From Solanum dulcamara (Eukaryota; Streptophyta; Magnoliopsida; Solanales; Solanaceae): a stretch of 64,000 nucleotides of DNA. Where the stretch lies: the NCBI RefSeq assembly GCF_947179165.1, contig NC_077244.1:74136144-74200143 (forward strand). Reading direction: 5' to 3'. The position numbers and the translations under genes were made by a program. This document shows, piece by piece, positions 34,993 to 45,976 of this stretch. The notes beneath the pieces are model-generated. The model made no database searches. It was not told the origin of the DNA and saw only the letters and a program-made list of their open reading frames with translations. The first letter of the stretch is position 1, and every line of letters starts with the position of its first letter.

Positions 34993-35644
34993 GAACTACC
35001 ATTTTAAATGCTGTGAAAAAACAGTCCATCCACCTACACAAGTGGTCTACCAGGATAATCCAGACGTAAACTTTGTCAAGTCCAACCACTTCTCCTATGC
35101 CATTGTTGTCGTGGGTGAGATACCCTACGCAGAGATGTTTGGTGATAGTGCAAACCTTACAATAGCTGACCCTGGTACGAGCATCATATCCAATGTCTGT
35201 GGGGTTGTGAAGTGTGTGTTAGTTGTCATTTCTGGGCGTACAGTTGTGATGGAGCCATATCTTGCAAATATAGATGCCCTCGTGGCTGCTTGGCTTCCGG
35301 GAATTGAAGGACAAGGTGTTGCTGATGTTCTGTTTGGTGACTATGGATTCACTGGCAAACTCACGCGCACTTGGTTCAAGTCAGTTGATAAGCTTCGCAT
35401 GAATGTTGGTGATCCACATTACGATCCTTTGTTTCCTTTTGGATTTGGTCTCACTATTGAGCCTCTTGAGCTAAAATTCACCAATAGGCCCGGAGCACTA
35501 ACTCCCTCACTCTCCCAACATCCCAGCCAACTTCCAATAAATGGCTCCTACCCCATCTCCTATACACCACCTGGAGATGACCCGTTAAACTTCACTTCTA
35601 TTAAAAAAAAATCAAAAACAAGAAAAAAGATAATTCACCATTGA
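34993..35644 (+). pseudogene. GH3 paralogue P exon 9, second and fuller copy
   Basis: A second exon 9 of the P paralogue. It keeps the stretch deleted in P1/P2 ([12 protein letters not shown] and [14 protein letters not shown]) and the acid/base context YAEMFGD. One base is missing near 35018 (GTGAAAAAACAG against GTGAAAAACACAG), giving a frameshift. Upstream about 260 bp match the sequence before P1 exon 9, but no RNase H fragment or exons 2-8 are present. After [14 protein letters not shown] the frame continues into the repeat array to a stop at 35644. Confidence 0.82.
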
Positions 35645-37816
35645 GCCCGGACCAGTAACTCCCGCACCGTCCCAAAATCCCAACCAACTCCCAATAAATG
35701 GCTCCTATCTCAGTCCAGCTGAATTAATTACTGAATCTACTCAACAAAAAAATGGATTTATCTAATCTCGGGGGAAATCCCCAATTAATGAAGTGGAAGG
35801 GTCATCCCCTCTCTCTCCTCCCAAAACGGCTTCAATGGTCGCACGTCCTAACCTCTCTCCCTACCAAAGCTTCTCATACTCTGAGGAAAATAATCATCAC
35901 GCCCTCAATTACTATTAGTAGTAATGAACAGAGGTAGCTTTTAACTCCTGTAGGAAACAACACTCCTAACCTAAAGCTCAGAAATGGCAAACAACTTCCC
36001 ATCTTCCCAGCAACCACAGATCCCTTCGATAACACTCATAACGGCACCGCTTCCTCCAGTCGTGGTTGGAGCTAGCTCTGCAAGAAAGATGCATCACCTT
36101 ATATGTGAATATCAGAGGGAGATAAGTCTCTCTGCTACTTCGGCACCCAGCCTTCCCGACCCAAAAAATCAAGAAAGTGATGAACCACGCGATAGAGGGA
36201 CTGGGAACCTAGATATGGATGGAATCACTAAGGCAGACCCAACAAGCGAGAAACATCAAAATGATGTCCATGCAGGAGATGGACTGTTAAACTTCACTTC
36301 TATTAAAAAAAAGAAAAAAGAAAATTCACCAATGGGCCCGGACCATTAACTCCCTCACCCTCCCAACATCCCAACCAACTCCCAATAAATGACTCCTACC
36401 CCATCTCCTACACCACCGGGAGATGGCCGGTTAAACTTCACTTTGATTAAAAAACATGAAAAAAGTAATAAAAAGAAAATTCACCAATGGGGCCAGAGCA
36501 TTAACTCCCTCACCTCCCAACATCCCAGCCAACTCCCAATAGATGGATCCTACCCCAATCCGACAGAATTAGTTAGTGAATCTACTAAAAAAATGGATTT
36601 GGCAAATCTCCAATTAATGAAGTGGAAGGGTCATCCCCTCTCTCCTCCCAAAGAGGCTTCAATGGTAGCGCGTCCTAGCCCCTCTCCCTACCAAAGCTTC
36701 TCATACTCGGAGGAAAATAATCATCACGCCATTTTAGTTGAAGTGACCATGGTCGTCCCATAAACAAATCCCTCAATTACTATTAGAAGTAGTGAACAAA
36801 AGCAACTTCTAACTCTTGTAGAAACATCACTCCTACCCTAAAGCCCAAAAATGGGAAACAACTTCCCATATTCCCAGCAACCACAGATCCCTAAAAGAAC
36901 ACTCACAATGGCACCACTTCCTCCAAATCACTTCCCCGTGTTGTGGGTTGAGCTATCACTGAAAAACATATGTATCACCTTACATGTGAATATCAAAAGG
37001 AAAAAAGTCTCTCTACTACTTCGGCACCCAGCCTTCCTAGCCCAAATAATCAACGAAGGGATGGACCACGCGATAGAAGGATTGGGAACCTAGATACAGA
37101 TGGAGACACTAAGGCAGACCCAAAAAGCGCGCAACATCAATATGATGTCCATGTAGAAGATGGTCGGTTAAACTTCACTTTTATTAAAAAAAGACGAAAA
37201 AAAAAGAAAATTCTCCAATGGGCCCGGACCATTAATTCCCTCGCCCTCCCAACATCCCAACACACTCCCAGTAAATGGCTCATGCCCCATCTCTTACACC
37301 ACCTGGAGATGGTCGATTAAACTTCACTTCTATTAAAAAAAAGAAAAAAAATCACCAATGGGGCCGGATCATTAACTCCCTCACCCTCCCAACATCATAA
37401 CCAACTCCCAATAAATGGCTCCTACCCCAATCTGGCTGAATTAATTACTGAATCTACTTAACAAAAAAATGGATTTGGTAAATCTCGGGGGAAATCCCCA
37501 ATTAATGAAGTGGAAGGGCCATCCCCTCTCTCTCCTACCAAAGAGGCTTCAATGGTAGCGCATCCTGAAACCATTCCCTACTAAAGCTTCTCATACTTTG
37601 AAGAAAATAATTATCACACTGGTTCAGTTGAAGTGACCATGGCCATCGCATCAACAAAGCCCTCAATTACTATTAGTACTAATGAACAGAGGCAACTTCT
37701 AACTCCTGTAGGTAACAACACTTCTAACCCAAAGCCTAGAAATGGGAAACAACTTCCCATCTTCCGAGCAACTACAGATCCCTCGAGTAACACTCACAAC
37801 GGCACCGCTTCCTCTA
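35480..37816. repeat. Composite repeat array III, units 2-4
   Basis: Short modules start near 35480, 35632, 36325, 36479, 37209 and 37350, and long modules near 35778, 36612 and 37495. First-module spacings are about 845 and 885 bp. The array is interrupted by the LTR remnant at 37817. Confidence 0.82.
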
Positions 37817-39585
37817 ATCATAATCAATCACAGGTTGATATAGATGCAAATACAATGTCAGATAATCGTGATGCATGTCTGTCCTACGATACACATCTGC
37901 TGATCACCACAGATTGGAACTCATGGGGGCCTCACATAGACCATGTATCCACCGGAAAAGACCTCGGCCAATATCTGCCGGAAGAGACCTCGACCATAAT
38001 ATCCACCGGAAAAGACCTTGGCCGCCGGAAGAAACCTCGGCAAATCACCTCGACCGGTAGAAACCTCGATCCCAATATCTAGTACCTCACTCACATCATT
38101 TCTCAGCCGTCACAGATAGAACATATACAAAAGTAATGAGTGAAACAGGATAAATATTCACATAAGATGTCATATATTCCACAATCACATAATAGATCAA
38201 TGCCTAGTAATTCACAACACTTAGACAATTACCCCTATTCAGATTCTACTATCACACTTCAACTCATATAATTCAATTCAATCTAAGGACCCAACACACC
38301 CTAATCCCCTCACATAGGAAAATACAAGGTTCAACATACTTAACAAATGTTAGAATTCCACTTGTCTTAGCCAAAAGTCACGAACAATCCCAATTCAAAG
38401 CTTTTAACCTCGGATGATACTCCATATCACCACAATCTAATCAAATATAGACTCAATATCACATTTCGAAACTATTGACACTAAAATCAAGCAATTTGGG
38501 TGAAAAGGGTAAAATGGTCAAAAATCCCATATCGAAAATCAAACTCGGAATCTGATTATTTCCTTAAGTAATCAGGAATCTAGTGGTGAAAACCATTTCA
38601 AAAATGAGGTTAAAATGAGTTCAAAATCCCCATTTCTCCTTCAAAAGTTCATGTTCAAGAAAATCCAAAATCTCTAATTTGAAATCCACAATTCGAAGTT
38701 AAAATACGAAATTATTCAATGGAATTTAAGGAAAAGTGTTAGAAATACATTACCCAATGGTTTTGTCGTGAAAAATCTCTAAGAAATCGTCTAAACCGAG
38801 CTTGGAATGTTAAAAATTGTGAAAATACCTTAAACCTCGTCTAAACCCCTTCAGATGTCGCTTAAGCGACTGGACCTTCGTTTTAATGGAGGTTCTCGAC
38901 TAAGTGAGTCCCTTCACTTAAGCGATGGGTCTCGCTTAAGCGAAGGTTCTCTTTAGCAAACTTGGTTCGGAACCCCGTATACACATATCATATATGCAAC
39001 CCTATTAAATTCAATGTTCTAGACTCAATGGAATCAACGGAATTTGAATTTGATGCCTCCTTGACCCGTAATACGATAAGTAGAAATTAAACTAGTTTCG
39101 ATACTTAAAATACCCAAAATACCCTCAGGGCCTCTAAAAATTATAACGAAGCCATTTCTAGCGTAAGAATCACATCCCAAAACCATTGGAACAATCAAAA
39201 ATCCAATCCGAGCACTTGAACCTCAAATGTTGACCAAAGTCAAACTTGGATCAAACTTTAACTCAATTTCCAACTTTGGACCTAAATTCCACGTTTGAAC
39301 TCCAAATCTGATTCCGACAAATCTCTTAGACCAATTTCCAAATTCTAGAGCTGATGGAATCGATGGAATTTTATTCTGAGACTCGAAACTCCAAGTGACT
39401 TCGAAACTCAAATTTTGACTACTTAAGCCTTTACAACACATTTCTCAAGCAAAATCTCATTTTTTTCATAAGATTTCCCAAAAACTAACTTTTACACCCA
39501 ATGTAAAGTGACTTAGGTAAACTAATGGGAAGGGTAAAATGATAATTTTATCAAAATATCAAAAATAAACTTCAGGGTCACTACA
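37817..39585. mobile_element. Solo LTR family 1, 5'-truncated copy
   Basis: Begins in the middle of the family 1 LTR at ATCATAATCAATCACAGG (matching about 10115) and ends CACTACA, followed by CAACT (39586-39590). The first roughly 625 bp and the left duplication are lost. The insertion site in the array is the same as at 9491 and 16601. It keeps the GGAAGAGACCTCG and CTTAAGCGA repeat clusters. Confidence 0.85.
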
Positions 39586-39590
39586 CAACT

Positions 39591-41180
39591 TCTCCTAGTC
39601 TTGGTTGGAGCTAGTACTGCTTATCGGAGGGAGACAAGTCTCTCTACTACTTCGGCACCCAACCTTCTTATCCCAAATAATCAAGGAAGGGATAGACCAC
39701 GCGATAGAAGGATTAGGAACCCAAATATGGATGAAGACACTAAGGCAGACCCAACATGCGAGCAACATCAATATGATGTCCATGCAGGAGATGGCCGGTC
39801 AAACTTCAGTTCTATTAAAAAAATGAAAAAAAGAAAAAAGAAAATTCACCAATGGGCCCGTACCATTAACTCCCACACCCTCCCAACATCCCAACCAACT
39901 CTCAATTAATGACTCCTACTCATCTCCTATACCACTTGGAGATGGCCGGTTAAACTTAACTTCTATTTAAAAAATGAAAAAAAAATCACCAATGGTCCCG
40001 GGTCATTTACTCATTCACCCTCCCAACATCCCAACTAACTCTCAATAAATGGCTGCTATCCCAATCCGGCTGATTAATTACTGAATCTACTTAACAAAAA
40101 TATGGATTTGACAAATCTCGGGGGAAATCCCCAATTAATGAAGTGGAAGGGTCATCCCCTCTCTCTCCTCCCAAAGAGTCTTCAATGGTAGCGCGTCCTA
40201 ACCCCTCTCCCTACCAAAGCTTCTCATACTCTGAGGAAAATAATCATCACGTCGGTTCCGTTGAAGTGACCATGGTCTTCGCATCACCAAATCCCTCAAT
40301 TACTATTTGTAGTAATGAACAGAGGCAACTTCTAATTCCTGTAGGAAACAATACTTCTATCCTAATGCCTAGAAATTGGGAACAACTTCCCATCTTCCCA
40401 GAAACTATAGATCCCTCCAGTAACACTAACAACGGCACTGCTTCCTCCAAACAACTTCCCCAAGTCTTGGTTGGAGCTAGTACTGCAAGATAGATGCATC
40501 ACCTTACAGGTGAATATCGGAGGGAGACAAGTCTCTCTACTACTTCGGCACCCAACCTTCTTATCCCAAATAATCAAGGAAGGGATAAACCACGCGATAG
40601 AAGGATTAGGAACCCAAATATGGATAAAGACACTAAGGCAGACCCAACAAGCGAGCAACATCAATATGATGTCCGTGCAGGAGATGGCCGGTTAAACTTC
40701 AGTTCTATTAAAAAAAGAAAAAAAGAAAATTCACCAATGGGCCCGTACCATTAACTCCCACACCATCCCAACATCCCAACCAACTCCTAATTAATGACTC
40801 CTACTCATCTCCTATACCACTTGGAGATGGCCGGTAAAACTTAACTTCTATTTTTTAAAAAAAATCACCAATGGTCCCGGGTCATTTACTCATTTACCCT
40901 CCCAACATCCCAACTAACTCTCAATAAATGGTTGCTATCCCAATCCGGCTGATTAATTACTGAATCTACTCAACAAAAATATGGATTTGACAAATCTCGG
41001 GGGAAATCCCCAATTAATGAAGTGGAAGGGTCATCCCCTCTCTCTCCTCCCAAAGAGGCTTTAATGGTAGCGCGTCCTAACCCCTCTCCCTATCAAAGCT
41101 TCTCATACTCTGAGGAAAATAATCATCACGTTGGTTCAGTTGAAGTGACCGTAGTCGTCGCATCAACAAAGCCCTCAATT
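39591..41180. repeat. Composite repeat array III, units 5-6
   Basis: Short modules near 39843, 39985, 40728 and 40864, and long modules near 40131 and 41013. Spacing is about 885 bp. It stops at the shared CCTCAATT/CCATAGG junction. Confidence 0.82.
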
Positions 41181-42290
41181 CCATAGGAATTAAGTTATGG
41201 AAAATTTCATGGGAATCAAATTATGGAATATTTCTTTGGAGTTAAATATAGAAAGTTTTGAATTTTTTTTTATTCCTACAAATTATGGAAAAACTATAGT
41301 TGGAACCAAATTATGGTAAGTTTCTATTGAAAAAAATTATGGAAAATTTGCCTTGGACTCAATTATGGAAAGGTTTGAAAAGATTCCTATGAAAAAAAAT
41401 ATCTACTTCACAATACTTCAAACCTTGTCTTTGAAGATTCGACAAGTCGAGCAACCCCAACAAGGCTCAAAGCAGGGGGCATTTTTAGACAGTGAAATTT
41501 TATAGATAAATCCATATTAGGTTTTTGATTAATCCTTAAATTCATGATATATTGACCAAGTCAAATTATTGGATAATAAAGTTGGATCAATATTTATGTT
41601 AAATTATATGACTTAAATGAAGTTCAAATTATATTTGGACCAGTCAGCGAAGTTGACAAGACGAACCCAACTCATACTCTTCTAATCCAAGGTCCTGTAA
41701 AATTACTTGAAGTCCAAAATACACCAACAAACCCTAGCACACACCTATAGGGGTCTTCATAAGACTAGAAAGAAAGACAGATGAAGAACAAGAAGAAATA
41801 CATAAAAAAGCTCTACTCTTCAGTGGTGGTCCCAAGTCTTCCGCATACAGAAGTCATCATCTCTAAGTTGTGAGCAAATTTCCATACCTCTGTGATTGTG
41901 ATCAAAGCTTGGCTCCGCATTCGTAGTAAAGTTCCAACAAGTATTCCATCGATTCAAGAACAAAGCAAAACTCTTGAGTTGACAATCTTGGGGAGAAATA
42001 TTAGAGGATTACGTCTTTTCATTAGATTTTATAAAGATTGTAACCTTCACATAAATTCTTGATATAAATATCAATATTTGTTGCTATTTTTCTTTCTTGA
42101 TTACTTTTTTTCAGGAACGAAACTTAGTCGCATACAAGGAGTAGATATGAGCCACTTTTATAATAATAAAGGATATATGTGAACCACCTTTGAATGAGGA
42201 GTATATCAGTTTTAAATTATAAAGTTTAGGAGTATATCATGCTTTTTTTTCAATATTAAATTTAGCACCTAGTTATTAACACTTAAAGTA
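41181..42290. mobile_element. LTR-like or other repeat of unknown family (copy 3)
   Basis: Block copy of 13601-14735. The TATATAAAGG box is damaged here (CACCTATAGGGG). No ends defined. Confidence 0.45.
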
Positions 42291-42309
42291 GTAATTTCAA
42301 AACCCATAA

Positions 42310-42471
42310 AATTGGTTGCTCCTCCCTTAACTAGAGGTCTCGGGTTCGAGTCTGGGTAAGGAAAAATTCTTGGTAGGAAGCGCTTCCCACGAATGGGGCC
42401 CCACGCGATGCGAACCAAAATAGTCAGGTCCAATACGGGTAACGAAAACCGAGTGGGAAAACAAAAAAAAT
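42310..42471 (+). mobile_element. tRNA-derived SINE upstream of copy E
   Basis: Block copy of the SINE at 14745, with TCTCGGGTTCGAGTCTGGG and an A-rich tail, directly before the conserved GH3 promoter. Confidence 0.65.
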
Positions 42472-42542
42472 CATAAGATTGAAATCCTTACTCGCCTCTA
42501 CCAAGTACCCTGTCACTCAATGTGCATGGTGTGTGTAATGTG

Positions 42543-42549
42543 TATATAT
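42543..42549 (+). promoter_or_regulatory. TATA box of copy E
   Basis: TATATAT in the conserved proximal region, same spacing to the ATG as in B and C. Confidence 0.45.
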
Positions 42550-43082
42550 TCTGACCAACTCCAGCTTATTCTCAACAAAATTGCTTGTTTCAAAGTAGAA
42601 GCTCAACAAGTAAGTTATCCATTTCTTGTTTATAGCTGTTTCTTTTTTCATACTTCTCAACAAACTTGTTTCTTGTTTGTTCACTTTTTTTTTTGTAATG
42701 CTCTTCAATGTGTGCTATTCTTTTGTGAGTTTTACCAGATTGTCCAAGAAGAAGGCACAAAAAGAATGGGAAGATTTTCAATATCCATGAAGGGTTTTGG
42801 GTTGTTCTGGCTATGGGCAGTGATTGCGGAAGCGGAGTACCTAAAATACAAAGACCCAAAACAGCCAATGGTTACAAGAATTAAGGACTTGGTGAAAAGG
42901 ATGACTCTTGAGGAAAAGATTGGTCAGATGTCTCAGATTGATGAAAGATTAGCCTCAGCTAATGTTATGAAGCAATATTTCATTGGTATGTTTTGAAAAA
43001 GTCATTCTTTATGTGTTTATAGTGATGTTTATAATAGGAAACAACCTCTCAACCCAATAAAAGTACGAGTAAGATTTGCATT

Positions 43083-43250
43083 TATCCCACTTCCGAATTC
43101 TATGGTTTTAATAAATCTCCAACTGCAGTTCGTCTTGGACCAGATCTAGTTCTCTGTTCCAAACATTTCCTGAAAGTAGACGAAAAGTTTTAAATCTTAA
43201 TGCAGGCAAGGCATCTCGAGCGCAGGATGATGTGGACCTCCTTTACTTGA
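43083..43250 (+). other. Foreign filler segment in intron 1 of copy E
   Basis: Replaces the left end of the hAT-like MITE found in B and C. It holds an open stretch FYGFNKSPTAVRLGPD and then, after ATGCAG, another (GKASRAQDDVDLLY). It looks like two exon pieces with a splice acceptor from some other gene, not recognised. Confidence 0.35.
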
Positions 43251-43256
43251 TCGTCA

Positions 43257-43608
43257 AGAAGCGCTAAAGTGAGGCTCAAAACGTGTTGACTGCTTCACCT
43301 CGCTTAACGTGCTCTTCAGTGTCGTCATCAAGGTTCTAAGGCATACTTTCCTCGCCAATGAACCTCTTTTGAAGAGTCGACACCACTAAACAATTGATAT
43401 TTCACTTTATCATAATTGTTTTTCAATTTCTTTGTTTATAAATTTGTCATTCATGCTTATAAATTATTAGTCTTGGACTAACATATATATTTGTATTTTT
43501 TCTCCCCTTGCGCCTTTTTTGTTAAAGTCCACGCTTTATCTGCGCTTTGCGCTTTAATCCCCAACAGACCTTAGAGTTTTTTTGCGCTTTTTGCTTTTGA
43601 TAACACTG
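43257..43608. mobile_element. hAT-like MITE, left end lost, in copy E intron 1
   Basis: The right TIR GCTTTTGATAACACTG and flanking GTTCATCC (43609-43616) are kept. The left TIR is replaced by filler DNA. Confidence 0.72.
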
Positions 43609-43759
43609 GTTCATCCTAACCTCTCCATACCCCGCTTGTGGGATTACATTGAGTATAGCTGCTTATTATAAATGTCATACAAATTACAGAAAACTGATCT
43701 AAATCAAAGTGATTGATCCTAGGATGATAGAATCTTTTGTAATAACATTGGCGTTTAAA

Positions 43760-44092
43760 TGAATGGAGCCTTGGAGCAAGAATAAAGTTATTTATGTGTG
43801 AAATACGTCACGTGGTTTGAACTGTGAATAGAAATACTAAAGTTGTTTATGTCTGACGTACGTCACATGGTTCGAACCGTAAATTAAGTCACGGCTTGTC
43901 TCAAGGTAGGTTGCCTACACCATACCCCCTTGGGTGCGGCCACTCTCCAGATCGTGCGTGATCTCCGGATGCACAAGACATGGATTCAGCAACTTATGCT
44001 TGTTTCAGGGTAGGACACCTACGTCACACTCCCTTGGGGTGCTTCCCTACCCAAAACTCTACGTGAACGCGAGATACTTCATGTACTGGGAA
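43760..44092 (+). mobile_element. Degenerate TS-type SINE sequences in copy E intron 1
   Basis: Block copy of 23290-23620, with GGTTCGAACCGT and AGGTAGGTTGCCTACACC preserved. Confidence 0.58.
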
Positions 44093-45856
44093 TCGCCTAT
44101 GTTATACCAAAAGATTTTATCTTTTTAATCCTATTTTGAGGGGGAAAAAAGATATTTAAAGAGAACATGGGAAAGGGGGAAGCCTATTTTCTTTATCCAT
44201 TGTTATCCTGCATAGTGTAGTTCATTTTATCTCTAGATTGACATGACCAGTCTTAAAAACATGCTCGTATGTTCACCAGACATTCCAGAACTTTGCTCAT
44301 TTGTTGTTAGAAATATCACGTTTTTAGGTGTATATTTGACTACATATGTTATCTCATTCAGCTTACAGAAGAGTGATTCTAAATCAGGGTGCTTTATCGT
44401 GAAAATGGAGGATCTTTTTTTTGTAATAACATATGCATATTATGGAAAAAAGAAAAAGGGGATTGTTCTATCTTTTACTGTAGTGCATATTGGAATTCAT
44501 CTTTTATAAAAATTCTTCTGGCAGGGAGTGTGTTAAATGTTCCAGTGCATGTCGCTGCACCTAAGGCTTCTGCTGAGGATTGGGTGAATAAGGTAAACAA
44601 GATTCAAAAGGATGCTCTTTCGACCCGCCTTGCTATTCCAATGATTTATGGGATTGATGCAATTCATGGACACAACAATGTCTATAATGCTACTATCTTT
44701 CCTCACAATATTGGGCTTGGTGTCACCAGGCAAGTATATAAATTATGCATCTGATTTTTGTTCTGACTATCGGAAAGTACTAATTTTGTGTGCTTTTAGA
44801 ATGTAGTGAGAGCTCATCTTCTAAATTTGATTAATAAAGATGCATGATAGGTAGTTTTCACATTTGTCAATCATTTGATACCTTAAGATCAAGAAATGAT
44901 CCTCAGGAGGTCAATTATGTTCCAAAAAGGAAATAATCCTGCTATGTATTTTCAACTTCTCCTAATGCTTCATGAATCTCCTGATGCTTGTCTTTCACCT
45001 ATTTGAGTTAAAAATTTGTAACTCTAATGCAGGGACCCTGCTCTTGTGAAACGGATTGGTGCTGCAACTGCACTTGAAGTTAGAGCCACAGGAATCCCAT
45101 ATGCTTTTGCTCCCTGCATTGCAGTAAGTTGATATGATATTATTTGAATGAACTTTTTGGTAAAGTTGCATTTCAATTTCTTTGTTATCTGAATCACTGT
45201 GTTATGGTAGGTTTGCAGAGATCCTAGGTGGGGCCGTTGTTATGAAAGCTACAGTGAAGATGTCAAAATTGTGCGAGCCATGACAGAGATAATTCCTGGT
45301 TTACAAGGAGATGTGCCAGCTAATTTTTAGCAAGGGTGTTCCCTTTGTTGGAGGAAAGTATGAATCTTTATCAATTTTCACATCAACTACTTTCCTATTC
45401 CTATTAGTGATTTACACCAGTTGCATGCTTAGAAATGAAAATGAAGATCACTTCATCAGAAAACAAAAACAAAACAACAAATGATGATTATGTTACAAAC
45501 TCCTTAATAAGCATAAATTTTTTTATGAGAAGGCAACAAGACTGGTGGGACTTAGTGATCTTTATTAGTATCAATCTGTCATTTATTCACTTCACATGGA
45601 ATTTTCTGTCATACTGGGCAAGTTTGGATTTGATGATCTAAGAATCAATGCTATTGACCAATACTTGTTGGTCACAACATATAACTGGTCCTATCATGGT
45701 CAAGTATATACAGTAATTATCTTGACAATGACTTTTATCTTTGTATCAAAAATAATTGAACGGTTTAAGTATTGTTAAGTTATGTTAAAGTGAGTTAAAG
45801 TATTTTTCAAGATAATGTTTTTTGGTACTAGAATAATTCTAAACATGTTTCTATTT

Positions 45857-45976
45857 GAGTAACTGGTAAAATTGCTGCCATGTGACCAGGAGGTCACAGG
45901 TACAAGCCTTGGAAACAGCCTCTGGCAGAAATGCAATGTAAGGCTGCGTACAATAGACCCTTGTGGTTGCCTTTTT
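45857..45976 (+). mobile_element. TS SINE in copy E intron 4, 3'-shortened
   Basis: Same insertion as 25385-25562, but the segment between CTTGTGGT and the T-rich tail is deleted. Confidence 0.75.
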
